A stretch of 64,000 nt of DNA from Musa acuminata AAA Group (taxonomy: Eukaryota > Streptophyta > Magnoliopsida > Zingiberales > Musaceae). The position numbers and the translations under genes were made by a program. The stretch is taken from the NCBI RefSeq assembly GCF_036884655.1, contig NC_088359.1, positions 21,255,001 to 21,319,000 on the forward strand, in the 5' to 3' direction. The notes beneath the pieces are model-generated. The model saw only the letters and a program-made list of their open reading frames with translations, did not search any database and was not told the origin of the DNA. Below, piece by piece: positions 1 through 11,362 of the stretch (positions are counted from its first letter, which is position 1; each line of letters begins with the position of its first letter).

Positions 1-400
1 AGTATGATTAATATTGGAATTACCAGTTTGAGAGCAATAATTTATTTTATTCCCAAATTATCACGTCTAAGTCTACATATAGCATTCAGACTCTTCTACC
101 AAACGAAATCCTCAAAAATCCAAGTCACAAACCACGGGAAGCAAGAATAAATAGTTTAATTAAAGATAAATAGGTGAATTGCCATCCACCGAATTTATGT
201 TGAATGGCACAAGTTCGAGAATCAAAATCCAAAAAAAACATTCTACTTTTGCCTTCCCTTCTTCAAAACCCCAACCACATCCACCCGACCCTTTTCCTTT
301 TCGACCGCTAGTTCATGTAAACCCTAAATCTATAAAGAAAGCTACAACCCGGTCCTCCTTAATTAGAGGGAGAGCTTGAATCACAGGCGAACTGGCAAGC
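1..400 (+). promoter_or_regulatory. Upstream region and 5' leader of the GIF gene
   Basis: AT-rich DNA that becomes pyrimidine-rich just before the GIF start codon at 401. A short open frame from 179 to 379 ends before the start codon and has no recognisable domain; it is either an upstream ORF or chance. No TATA box can be assigned with confidence. The region is called only because of its position in front of a well-supported gene. Confidence 0.4.
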
Positions 401-3400
401 ATGCAGCAGCCGACGCATCCGCCGACCCCCGTGTCCACAGTTCCTGTCGCCAACATCACAACCGAACAGATTCAAAAGGTATCCTTTCTTTTGCCGCTCC
501 CATTGATTTTCTTTCTTTTTTTCTTCTTTAATTTCACTATTCATGATGGTCACTCTGCGGGCTATCCTAGGGTTTGATCAGTTTACTTGGAAAGATGTCA
601 TTTTGGGATGAAGGCTCTGTTTGGTTGGTAAATTGAGAGAAGAGAAAGGGGAATAAGAGAGGAGAATAGAATGAGAATTTTACTTTCTGTTGCTCTGGTT
701 GGACACGAGGGAATAATACAATATTGTCTCTAGTTTGATCTTTTAAATGAATATAAGACAAGAAGATTGGGCGACTACCGAAACAAAATATATGGATGAT
801 CCATTTCTCTCCACTTAATAAGTATCTCCAATTTTGGGGAGAAGCTACAACAGCTTTTGTAGAGATTTGATTATATTCTCAACGAGAGAATCTGTTTTTC
901 TAGATCCAATTCCCTTCTCCTCTCCCCACTTCTATTCACTTGACATATTCTTTTTTTGTGTTTTGAGTTATATTTTCTGAAGAATACACTGTCAGAGGAA
1001 CATATTCCTATTGATTGTTGAGGATGCAGTAGTCCTAAAACTATTCTAGGTTTACCTTATTTACTTAACAAGCAGAGATTATCCTAAATCTTGAATTTTT
1101 TTTTTTTAATCTTTGTTCTTTTTTGCATGGCCTAACTAAAATTGTCGTGTGCTTGGTTCAAATTTGTAAATTATTATGGTCCCTTTGATTGGACTTGTTT
1201 TCGGAACTTCAGACTTGTTTTGCTGAAGGAAGAAGCACAATTTAAACATGCAATTTCTTCATTAGATACTTGTGTTAAAAGACTAGTGCAATGTTATGAA
1301 CTAAGGTCAGAAACGTGGACCGAATGTTGAACACATAGGATCTTTTGTGACTTGCCCCCATGCCTGTACAGACCATTTGTGTTTGTACATTTATGTCTAA
1401 TTTGGATCGTGGTATGCAGCTTTCTGCTAGACTGAAGAATATTGTATTTAAAATCCAATCCACCAAGGTAAATGATCTTACTTAAATACCAGTTTACTCA
1501 ACGCTTAGCCATGACCGGAGGGCAAATCCTTCTTCATTATTGACATCATCTTTCATTTTGCCATAGGGTACAGTTCTACCTTATGGCGGTATTTTATTAG
1601 GATTAATGAAACTTTAGTACGTTTGGCTAGGACAATCTTTGAAGCCATTAGGGTTATCTGACTCTAGTTTTATCCTCTGATATCAAGTTCAAAGTGTTTT
1701 GATATTGTTCTTACAGAAAGTTTTTTCTATGGATTGAACCTTCTGATATTGAATATGATAAAAATGTTGTGATGCTTGTCCTGTTGACAAAAGGCTAAGT
1801 TGTTACTCTAAATTCTGGTGCTTTGAAAATTTTCTCTCATTTTCTCTCTCATCCCGTTTGGTTTTTACTCAATAAATTCATTAGGATCATTTTAAAATGT
1901 TAACATCTGTAGTTATTGTCCTTAAACTTTCCATCACATCGTAGGATTGTGAAATCAAAATTTTGTCTTGAACATTTTGTTACCTAATAGAAATCCAGCA
2001 TTTTCTCAGACCTTAGACTGCTCAGACAATCAATTTTCCCAGTTCTAATTTGAATGCTCATCAAATCATGGAAAATTCATCAAGATTACGTTCTTATGCT
2101 GCAGTCCTGATCCGAGAGAATCTAACTTATATTTGTGTTATATCAAACTTACATGATGAAGATTGCTATGATGGAAGGTATGACATTGCTTGATAGTGTT
2201 TGGTAAACGTAGTTGTCCTTGATCCAAAAATAAACCAGTCTTGCTTTTCGTTTTCGCATCCAACATTCTCTGATGTGTGTAACAGTCATGTTCTTATTTT
2301 TGTGGCTCTGCATCAAATCTTATTACTTTATGTTTATCATCACAAGCTAGTTTTTCCAGCATTTTACCTTGCATGTTTGAATGCTGAATTGCCACTTTAG
2401 TTGTGTGCTGTGATTTTAGCCTTCTGCAGTTCTAGCATTTATTTATCTCAGCTTACTCTGTTTTCACAATTTGTTGATTTTTCTTTGACGCAGTACTTGG
2501 ATGAGAACAAGCAGCTCATTTTGGCAATCTTGGAAAATCAGAACTTGGGAAAGTTGGTAGAATGTGCTCAGTAAGTTGATTAATGAACTTCACTTCTGCA
2601 GTTGTCTATTTTTAACATTCCCATCTCTTTGTTTGATGCCTCTGTTGCATGTATATACAATTTGTAAGCACCTTTCACGGCTATCAAATTAGTACTGTTG
2701 ATATAACTGGTCTAACACAAACATGGTGCATTTCACTTTGATAGTTATGCTTTGAACAATTTTGGTTTCTTGAATTTAATATCCATTTAATATTAGCCTT
2801 CAAACTATATCCACTCAATATAGATACAACTATGGTTTTGTTACTATGGACCATATCTGATGGGGAAAGATGTCGGTGGTTGATTTGGAGTGTCTGACTA
2901 GCTCGACTCGATCCTGGTTCGACTTGCGCTAGGAGCCCTAGAATCCGCACAATGCACCTTCGAGTGTCCATTGTGGGGCCGACTTGCACTGAGACCAATG
3001 TTGGGTGGGGTTCTCGACGTGGTCCTTTAATTCTCAAGTCAGATTCTTGAAATGGACTATGTGCAGGTGAGGGTGAGAAGGATCATACCTCGATAACCAT
3101 GCCCTGATTTGCCATTTATAGTTGGTCCCTTCCTTGGCCACTACGAAATACAAAATATTCCCTGAGTATTTTATGTTCGACGGATGTTGATGTGGCTGGA
3201 TCAGCGGTTGATGGTTTTTGTCTTCTTCTGTTGACCAGGATGCCACTTATCAAGCTTTGATTGGAGGCAAATATTTCCATTATCAATATCCATTGATGTT
3301 CACCCTTGTAAAGATGTGATCACTCTTGTGGAAAATGCATGTACCTCATTTTATGGAGACTTCTATTTATGTGCCCTTTTCTTGTGTGTTAAGAACATTG

Positions 3401-4815
3401 CAGACAAAGTCTGTAGTGCAACTGTAGTTTTCTGATACTTTTGATTCTTGATTGCTAAAAAAGAGAAGTTTGGTTTCAGGCTAAAAATCATCGAAAAAAG
3501 TTTAAATTCTTTGTTGTATAATCTAATGGAGAGTCATTAACAAGTTAGATTTATGTAGGACCTGGACCCGAATCTTATCAGAGAATTATAGTAGATCTCA
3601 GTCAACTAATTTTCGGACTTCGATTTAATGAAAACGTCATGGATGTATTTTGTGTTAGGTAAGGTCCACGATGCATGCCGATATCAATACATTAATGGAT
3701 CTTGTTTAAGGATCTACACTCAGATTAGTACCACCCAATTTTTCAATTTTGGTTATGGTAAGAAAATTGTAGTTTTTTTGGTTTATATATGATACTTTGG
3801 AGAATTTAAATGGCTGTTTACTCTTTTCCAGTGTAGTCCTGCATTCCTAAGCCCTTGATCATTGTTGTTACCATCGTAATGGTCTACTGCTGAGGGTCAC
3901 TTGTAATCTTGCACAGTCAAAAGTTTGATCTTATGATGCCTTCTTCTCTCTTTACCTTCTTATATTGATTCTCTCTTGCCCTTCTTATATTGATGCTGAT
4001 TTTTCATGACCTAGGTGTCAATCTTCCTGTATTTAATTATGTAGTACATGTTTTTTTTTTAAATTATGTAGTACATGTTAGTGTTGATATTACAAATATG
4101 ATTATCAATATATAGAATTTTTTATTCTTTGGATCAGAGACAACTGCATTTTTTTTCCTTTAATCTATATTCTATAGAGATAAATTCCACTCTCACTGTT
4201 CAAGTTTTAAATCAGGTATCAAGCCCAGCTTCAAAAGAATCTGTTGTACCTAGCTGCAATTGCAGATGCCCAACCCAATGCACCTGCAGTTCGCCCTCAG
4301 GTCAGTTTGGTACCATTTTCTAGAAACTTTAGTAGTTTACCATTATCTGCTCATTGTTTCCATTTCATTAACTGGTATTTTTTTAACAGATGATGCCGCA
4401 TGGCTCAATACCACAGGCAGGTCATTACATGCATCAGGCACCTATGTTCTCTCCGCGAACTCCCCTACAGTATAACCCACAACAGATGCAAGAGCAGCAG
4501 CTACACCACCAGTCCCAAGGAATGGTATTCCCAGGCCAAATGATTTTTCGACCTGGGGCTGCCAATGGTGTACAAAGCATGCATACCGGACTACCTCCTG
4601 GAGGCAATGCCAATCCTCATGCAAATCCAAGTATGGCTGGATTTCCACTGACTGGCACTTCTAGCAGCACAGTACATGGATGTGGGAGTAAGCAAGACAC
4701 AATTAGTGCTGCGGTAGCTGCTGACGATAGCCATAGGAGCTCAGGATCTGAGCATGGCAGTGGGGATGCTGACCAATCACATATCAAAAGGCCAGAGGAC
4801 GCCAAAGCTTCGTGA
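401..4815 (+). CDS. GIF: GRF-interacting factor (SSXT/SNH-domain transcription coactivator), 4 coding exons
   Basis: Plant SS18-like coactivator that binds the QLQ domain of growth-regulating factors (GRF) in the nucleus and links them to SWI/SNF chromatin remodelling; the family promotes cell proliferation in leaves and flowers. Coding exons are 401-478, 2494-2570, 4216-4300 and 4390-4815, all with GT-AG borders, giving 221 residues. The SNH domain covers about residues 18-75 and includes TTEQIQKYLDENK, ILENQNLGKL and LLYLAAIADAQP. The rest is rich in Met, Gln, Gly, Ser and His, typical of GIF activation tails. The start is the ATG opening MQQP, the usual N-terminus of the family. NITTEQIQKYLDENK and ILENQN resemble the GIF2/GIF3 branch more than GIF1/AN3; that assignment is inferred from memory of the family. 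No stop or frameshift is seen. Introns 1 and 2 are long (2.0 and 1.6 kb). The gypsy cluster begins 1.5 kb downstream. Confidence 0.93.
2858..3245. repeat. GC-richer insert in GIF intron 2, possible LTR fragment
   Basis: Within an AT-rich intron, about 390 bp turns GC-rich. It contains LTR-like phrases such as TGATGGGGAAAGATGTCGG near its left edge. No terminal repeat or target duplication could be fixed, and no coding domain is seen. It may be a diverged solo-LTR fragment; the call is weak. Confidence 0.3.
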
Positions 4816-6310
4816 AACTTATTGTATATGAAGAATGTGATGCACATTAATAAGTGACTTGTATATACAGAATATTTTATTCATGATGTACCTCTAAGCA
4901 TGGATGTCGGTTCTGGAACTGAACCTTACATATAAAACTCTCTTCTTCTGAACCTCACTTAGTTTAGCATCTCTTGATTATGTGGCAATTACTTGAAACT
5001 TTATTATGACAGATTTGTCTCATGAGTAATCTTCAATAGCCTTTGATATATTTTCATCAGTTGCATCCTTTCTGTATGTTTCAGGCCAGGAAGATGCTGT
5101 TGAAACAGTGGTTGGTAAGCATCCTGCTTGTCCCATACCTTAATATGGTTGATTATTGAACCTTAATATGGTTGATTATTGACAGTCTCTTTGTTTATTC
5201 TGGCATAGGCTGTGTTCTGCTGTTGAATATTTCATCAAGGAAATCAGAAGGCTAAAGAAGAAAACTATGGTTCTTTGGTGAGGTAATACTGGTAATGTTG
5301 GCAGGCTTTACTCAGCAGTCGGTCAGTAAACCCATTCACATAGTCAAATTGTTTATAGAAACTTGGGTGATCCTGTAGTTGCTTTTAAGTTATATGCTGA
5401 TTGATGCTAAGCTAAGCATTGGACAGAGGGATTTGATTATTTCTATGTATTCAGGCTGTTGACAATTATCCGATTTCTCATTCTGCACTCTGTCAGGAAC
5501 CCTAACAGGTCCATACCAATAAGGATTTCTTTTCTCACAACTTCATGGTATTTTCTGATTAACCAAAATATTTTTAGGAACTTTGTACTTGAACAGCACC
5601 CTTGTTGATTCTAAACATAATGTTTGTCAAAAGGACAACACGTGGCATCTGTGCTATCTACTTCTACCCAAATACTTCTGTTCTACCAACACCTTGCTTG
5701 AATCGTGAACAATGAAGTAAATGTTTAATGTTCAAGCAAATGACAAATAGGTGGGAGTCAGTTGCTGTCGTGTGACTTACCACCTTACTGAAAGGAACTG
5801 TGAGACTATCTAATCACTGACACTTCCATGGATTGGTTTGTGCTGACATGGTCTCGTACAACCCGTCATATCATTTTAGGTGGCTCTAACATTTAGTAAT
5901 AATAAGCTTTTTTTTCTTTTTGTGACAAATCTCAGCTGCCATTTTTTTTTTATAGCTTCAGAATCACTTCAAACTGGTCTCCATGGTTAGAAGCTTTGAA
6001 GCCACTTCAAAGGCCCCATTTAGTTCAGCTACTTCCTTTTTGGTGTTCTGAGCAGATGGACCACAGAAATGACATAGAAGTTGCATATATGACAAAGTTT
6101 TAGGTGTATATGATTCTCCATGTGTTGGTTGTAGGTCTCCTCTTGTCATAACCCTCTGTTGACCATGTGAAATTGTGCAACTCATTGTTTTGTGTTTCTT
6201 TGGGCAAGAGAATGTATTCAGGTGCAGACCAACTTGCAAACTTCTGCAGGTTGGTCATCATGAATATCAAATGTCAACTATCATCGTGAACTCATTTTTC
6301 CTGTCAACTT
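4816..6310. other. 3' UTR of GIF and intergenic DNA up to the gypsy element
   Basis: AT-rich sequence with no convincing coding frame. The first few hundred bases are presumably the GIF 3' untranslated region. A GT-AG intron in the 3' UTR is possible around 5090-5340 but cannot be shown without transcripts. The reading frame at 5964-6239 on the minus strand has no domain and is probably chance. Confidence 0.5.
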
Positions 6311-7054
6311 TGTTAGGCCCATGTTTATTTTTCCTGTAACTATATTCATGTCATTGGGTCAACTCAAGGCCCACGTGCCGACGTCGGAAACTTTTGGTGG
6401 GAATGCGAGGGTTGACTTTCTAAGGTCCATCGACCCTGAGCTCCGTTTGTGGGAAGATATGTCTGCTCATCTCTAGGATAGATGGCGACCTTCCTCATCA
6501 CGCGGGCTCCTCTTTGGAACGGGAGATGAAATTGGCACATGTTGGATCCAAGCCGCTGGGTCACCCTCCTCTGCGTATTGGGAGACGACTTCGGGGTGAA
6601 GGCGCCTGCAGCTTGATGACGACCACCTCCCTACAAAAAGGTCTTCGTCGGGTGTGTCCTGACTTTGGTCCCTCCGACGAGCAAGTTAGATTGGTTTTTA
6701 TTCCCTGTTTTTCCTCCCCCCCCGCCCCCCCCCCCCCCCCCCCTCTTTTTTCATAGATCAGGTTAGAGGTATTTATACTTGCGTGCGGGAATTGGTCGGG
6801 CCCTGGTCCAGCATGGCCGTTGACTCTGGGGACGGAACAACCTCTCTGACGAGATGGCATCTTCAGGGGTGCTTGAGGGGCGTCAGACGGCATTACCCTA
6901 ATAGCAGACGACACCGCCCCCAGCTCTTGGGGTGGTCAGGTCGCACCGTTGGAGCTTGACATGGCGTGCACCCCGCGCTTTTGGAGGTGTACGGTGTCGC
7001 GTCGATCTGTAGCATTTGTCGGTGGTTCACATAGGGCCAAAATACGCCCTATCA
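6311..7054 (-). repeat. 3' LTR of the Tat-type gypsy element
   Basis: Matches 38129-38852 over most of its length, for example the shared stretches around GGATAGATGG and GGAACGGGAGATGA. It ends in CGCCCTATCA, which reads TGATAGGGCG on the element strand. The left limit is uncertain by some tens of bases because the first 60 bp align poorly. It contains a long poly-C run at about 6717-6742 that is much shorter in the other LTR. Confidence 0.8.
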
Positions 7055-7080
7055 CTTCCGCGCCCCCCCCCCCCCCTCCG
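7055..7080 (-). promoter_or_regulatory. Polypurine tract next to the gypsy 3' LTR
   Basis: On the minus strand a G-run followed by CGCGGAAG lies immediately before the LTR start TGATAGGG. This is the expected place and composition for the plus-strand primer of reverse transcription. Confidence 0.6.
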
Positions 7081-7195
7081 AGGCGTGCCGTCGGATCGCT
7101 GGTGGTCCGGGAGGCATGCCTGGGTTCGAGGGATATGACAGCGTTGGGCTTTTCGTGGGAGGAACGAATTGATTTGTCGGGGGTAATTTAGGGGG

Positions 7196-7460
7196 GGCGA
7201 TGCCCAGTGATCCAGACAAGACTAACCCTGCTGGTCGAACGGTAAAGGCCTATCGAGGAGAAACCGAAGCGTCAACACCGGTGAGGCGTGACCTACGCGA
7301 CGAGACTGGATTGACTCGTCGGGTGGCATTTTAGAGGGGCGGTGCCCAGTGATCCGAGCAGGACTAACCCTGCTGATCGAACGGTAGGGGCCTGTCGAGG
7401 CGAAACCGACGTGTCATAGGTCGGATAACGGGTTTGGCATGACCCGGAGTTATGGTTGCC
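7196..7460. repeat. Tandem duplication, unit about 142 bp, in the gypsy 3' region
   Basis: The phrase GTGCCCAGTGATCC and the following AGGACTAACCCTGCTG recur about 142 bp apart (7201 and 7343), with the segments GTCGAACGGTA and GAAACCGA also repeated. It lies between the 3' LTR and the larger arrays and has no coding signal. Confidence 0.7.
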
Positions 7461-7465
7461 GAGAT

Positions 7466-8160
7466 GTGACTAGGGCGTGGCTCAAGCGTTGGATTGGCCG
7501 AGGTGCGCTGAGGCCGTGGCTCGGGCGTTGGACTGGCCGAGGTGCGCTGAGGTATGGCTCGGGTGTTGGATTGGCCGAGATGCGCGGCTCAGGCATTGGA
7601 TAGCCGACGTGCGTGGCTTGGATGCTAGATTTGACCGAGATGCGACTCGGGCGTTAGATGGCCGAGGTGCGTGCCTTGGACGCTAGATTTGGCAGAGATG
7701 CGACTCGGGCATTGGATGGCCGAGGTGCGTGGCTCGGACGCTAGATTTGGCTGAGATGCGACTCAAGCGTTGGATGGCTGAGGTGCGTGGCTCAGACGCT
7801 AGATTTGGCTGAGATGCGACTTGGGCGTTGGATGGCCGAGGTGCATGGCTTGGACGCTAGATTTGGCCAAGGTGCGTGGCTTGGACGCTGGATTTGGCCG
7901 AGATGCGACTTGGGCGTTGGATGGTCGATGTGCGTGGCTCGGACGCTGGATTTGGCCGAGATGCGACTTGGGCGTTGGATGGCCGATGTGCGTGGCTTAG
8001 ACGCTAGATTTGGCCAAGATGCGACTCGGGCGTTGGATGGCCGAGGTGCGTGGCTTGGACGCTAGATTTGGCTGAGATGCGACTCGGGCATTGGATGGTC
8101 GAGGTGCGTGGCTCGGACGCTAGATTTGGCCGAGATGCAACTCGGGCGTTGGATCCAGAC
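7466..8160. repeat. 58-bp tandem array (about ten units) in the gypsy 3' region
   Basis: The unit contains TGCGACTCGGGCGTTGGATG, CCGAGGTGCGTGGCT and GGACGCTAGATTTGGC. Unit starts at 7641, 7699, 7757 and 7815 are exactly 58 bp apart. The left part (7466-7590) is more degenerate with shorter units, and one partial unit of about 30 bp lies near 7865. GC-rich, and open in several frames only because of the repetition. Confidence 0.9.
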
Positions 8161-8189
8161 ATGTGGGCCGAGTGGTTTATACTCGTGCT

Positions 8190-8375
8190 CAGGTTTCGGT
8201 GCTGGTGGGTCGCTTGTCGGGAGCGAATTGGAGCGACCTGGGCAGAAAATGAACCTGGGGGTCGAGCGATTAAGCTCGGTTCTGGTTTCGGTGTCGGCAG
8301 GTCGCCTGTCGGGAGTGATCTGGACCGACCCGGGCAAAAAATGGACCTGGGGGCCGAGTGGGTATATTCGGCTCT
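8190..8375. repeat. Two copies of a roughly 92-bp tandem unit
   Basis: GGTTTCGGTG recurs at 8192 and 8284, each followed by GTCGCxTGTCGGGAG and by GGGCAxAAAATGxACCTGGGGG. It links the 58-bp and 37-bp arrays. Confidence 0.75.
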
Positions 8376-8379
8376 GAAT

Positions 8380-8695
8380 CGGACCTGGGGACCGAATAAG
8401 TTCGGTTCTGATTCGAGTCTGGGGGCTGAGTTTATGAGCTTGGTTCCGAATTGAATCTGGGGACCGAGTTGTGAGCTCGGCTCCGAATAGAATTTGGGGA
8501 CCGAGTTGTGAGCTCAGCTCTGAATTGAATCTAGGGACCGAGTTGTGAGCTCGGCTCCGAATTGAATCTGGGGACCGAGTTGTGAGCTCGGCTCTGAATT
8601 GAATCTGGGGACCGAGTTGGGAGCTCGGCTCCGAATTGAATCTAGGGACCGAGTTTATGAGCTCGGCTCCGAATTGAATCTCGCGACTTTGAGGT
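8380..8695. repeat. 37-bp tandem array (about eight units) leading into the antisense ORF
   Basis: Units carry GGACCGAGTTGTGAGCTCGG followed by CTCCGAATTGAATCTGG. Starts at 8461, 8498, 8535 and 8572 are exactly 37 bp apart. The array runs to within a few bases of the ATG at 8700, so it forms the leader or promoter side of the antisense ORF. Each unit holds a GAGCTC centre and a short inverted repeat. Confidence 0.9.
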
Positions 8696-8699
8696 CGGG

Positions 8700-9796
8700 A
8701 TGTCTTCATCTTCCTTCTCATCCCCCCTTCCCATTCCTTCTACCACACCTTTTCCTTCTCCCCCGCCTTCTCCTTCTCCTTCGGCAAGTTCTCGTGATGA
8801 GGTGGTGAGCGTATCCTCAGGTAGTGCTTCACTAGGGATCTCTGAGAGCACCGTCGAGCTGGAGGCCTTGAAGTCCCTGCATGATGTGGACTTGGTGGTC
8901 ACTGAGGACCTCCTGAGAGTGCTCCGAGACTGCTATCGCATCCCGGAGCATTACCGCTTGCACGCCCCTTTTCCGGGGCAATGGCCATATGACCGGTTCC
9001 CCAACGGATTCGGTTTGACGGTGGGGGCGCTTGAAGCCGGCCTGCGATTTTCAGTGCACCCTGTCATTAGGGATTGCCTTTACTTCTGGGGGATTTCCCT
9101 GTCCCAGGTGTCGCCCAACTCTTGGCGGTACTTGGTGGCATTCATCTGGGAGTGTCGGGGGGCTGGGATTGAACCGTCCCGCCCTTTATTCTTGACTTGC
9201 TTCCGCTTAGGGAAGGGGCCAAGCGGATATTATCTGACCGCTCATAGCGGTTTCAAGATTAGTGACGCACCCTCCAACAACAAAGGTTGGAAGAGGCGCT
9301 TCTTCTTCATCAGCTGTGATCAAGAGTGGGGTTTCAGCACCGGGTGGGCCATTCGGCCCATTGATAATGCCCTCCCATCGCTCCCTGCTGGCGACACAAC
9401 GTTGGTGGACCGTCTGAGGAGCATCCTGTCCTCTTCTCGGGTAATAAAAGAGATGACCGAGGAGTGGATGGTTGGAGCTGAGCTGAGCCCCGCCACTGGG
9501 GGTATGGCTATTCGCATACAACGGCTCATTTGTTCATTTCATGTCGTCTGACCGCTATCCGTTCTTGCATAAATGGTGGACTTACGATCAATGACGAGGA
9601 AGGCGAGTACTAGGGCCGTCAAGCCCCCGCCTCGAGACGGGGAAGGCTCCATAGGCAACATTGTCCCATTGGAGGGGACCCCAAAGAGGGCACCGGCATC
9701 ACCGACAACGGAGCGCCCTCCCAAGAGGATGAAGTTGGCAGTCTGGAAGACGCCAGCCAGTCAGGCCACGTGCTCGAGCGCCCCTCGGGCATCATC
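8700..9796 (+). pseudogene. Antisense extra ORF of the gypsy element, first part (putative gypsy-type transposon domain, PF04195-like)
   Basis: Plus-strand ORF opposite in sense to gag-pol. It opens with a Ser/Pro-rich stretch (residues 1-30), then a domain with PFPGQWPYDRFPNGFGLT, FSVHPVIRDCLYFWGIS and WKRRFFFIS. This pattern is the putative gypsy-type transposon family found in extra ORFs of Retand/RIRE2-like elements; the molecular function is unknown. The frame stops at 9551, and basic, Pro-rich coding sequence continues in another frame from 9573 to the insertion of a copia-type element at 9797. The remaining part lies at 18556-19563. It is a broken gene. Confidence 0.75.
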
Positions 9797-9939
9797 TGTT
9801 AGGATCGAGAGCACTAAGAGGGGGGGGGTGAATTAGTGCAGCGGATATTTTTCAGCGATTAAAAAACGAAAGCTGCGTTCGTTTGATAAAGACTATTTTG
9901 ATGCAAAAGCCGATTCTAAGATTACTTATGATTAAGTGC

Positions 9940-10285
9940 AGTTTACGTTTAAACACAGTTAGCGTCTAAACGCAGTTTGCGTCTAAATGCAGATTGCGTC
10001 TAAACTCAGATTGCGTCTAAGCGCAGTTTGCGTCTTAGCGCAGATTGCGTCTAAGCGCAGATTGCGTCTAAACGCAGATTGCGTCTAAGCGCAGATTGCG
10101 TCTAAACTCAGTTTGCGTCTAGGAGCAGTTTAAGTAGAAGTATAAAGACAATGTGCTGCTGTTGTACAGCTCAAAAAGTAATCTGCAAAAAAACAGATTT
10201 ACGTCTAAACGTAGATTTACGTCTAGACGCAGATTTACGTCTAAACGCAGATTTACGTTTTAAATGCAGATTTGCGTCTGAACTT
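9940..10285. repeat. 17-bp tandem array in the 3' LTR of element A
   Basis: The unit is close to GCGTCTAAACGCAGATT, with GCG/ACG and AAAC/AAGC variants, interrupted by unrelated sequence at about 10120-10195. Each unit contains the near-palindrome TGCGTCTAAACGCA. The same array appears at 16625-16965 in the other LTR. Confidence 0.85.
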
Positions 10286-11002
10286 TGAAACTTGTTTGTA
10301 TACTCGCAGAAGGCAGTATGCAGTTGAAATCAAGACATAAACGTGAACTGAGATCTGATGATTGTGCGAGGAAAGCCGATTTACGTCTAAATGCAGTTTT
10401 ACGTCTAAATGTTGAAACTCGTTCGTAAAATTGCAGAGGACAGTTTGCAGTTATTACTAGGATCAAAATGTAAGTGTAAACTGCAAAGAAACTTGTTCGT
10501 AAAAGCACGGAAGACAGTTCTGCAGAATCAAACGTAAACGTAAACTGTAATGTACGAAAATACGAATTTACGTCTGAATGCAGATTCGGAAGAACAGCAC
10601 TTAAAACTTGTTCGTGAAAGCGCAGAGAGCAGTAGTAATGAAGGAGGTTTGCAGTAATGATAAAGTGCTAAAAAATAAACGCAAACCAAAGATTTAGAGT
10701 GGTTCGGTCAGCCTTGACCTACTCCACTTTTGGCTTCCTCCACCGACGAGGTCGCCGACGTCAACTAGGGGCCTTCCTTCAATAGGCGAAGGCCAAACTT
10801 CCCTTTTACAGTTTCTCTCCTTTTGACAGGCTCAGGAGACAACCTTTACAGACCTTTCTCTCCTCACTTTACAACTGAAAACTTGAAGAACAGAAGGAGG
10901 AGATTTAAAGGCTTTACAATCACTTTTGAGCTCTTAGAATCACAGAAAAGATCAAGATTTCGGTGTAGGTCTATATCTTTTCAGTGCTGAATGGGTGGGG
11001 AA

Positions 11003-11008
11003 TTTATA
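11003..11008 (-). promoter_or_regulatory. TATA box of element A LTR
   Basis: On the minus strand GGGGCCTATAAATTCC lies just downstream of the GC-rich 62-bp repeats. The twin copy is at 17678-17683 in the 5' LTR, which would drive the element RNA. The same layout occurs in the LTRs of element B and of LTR C. Confidence 0.65.
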
Positions 11009-11066
11009 GGCCCCAACCCAATTCAAATTTGGAGCTCAAAACAATCAAATCCCGGAATTCTGGGAT

Positions 11067-11362
11067 CAGGCGGTTGCACCTCTTGACTGGAGAGGTTGCA
11101 CCGCCTGGCAGAGCTCGAAGACCGAGCTCAGGCGGTGCCACCTCTCTGCCAGGGAGGTTGCACCGCCCAGTCTTGCTCGAAGACTGAGCTCAGGCGGTGC
11201 CACCTCTCTGTCAGGGAGGTTGCACCACCCAGTCTAGCTCGAAGACTGAGCTCAGGCGGTGCCACCTCTCTGCTGGGGAGGTTGCACCGCCCAGTCTCGC
11301 TGGAAGGCCTAGCCCAGGCGGTGCCACCTCCTGGCCTGGGCGGTTGCACCTCCTGGTGCAAT
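11067..11362. repeat. 62-bp GC-rich tandem array upstream of the LTR TATA box (3' LTR)
   Basis: GGCGGTGCCACCTCTCTGCC recurs at 11131, 11193, 11255 and 11317, exactly 62 bp apart. Each unit pairs GGCGGTGCCACC with GGTTGCACCGCC, which are near inverted repeats, plus CTCGAAGACTGAGCTC. The copy in the 5' LTR is at 17742-18030. The position suggests a promoter-proximal element (inference). Confidence 0.9.

Noticed and set aside
7466..8695. Regular direct repeats resembling a CRISPR array
   Set aside because: The units are contiguous with no unique spacers, and they lie inside a plant retrotransposon; they are minisatellites.
8062..8721. 219-codon minus-strand open frame with a repetitive protein
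   Set aside because: It is created by the 37-bp and 92-bp tandem repeats being open in several frames; the peptide repeats every 37 residues and has no domain.
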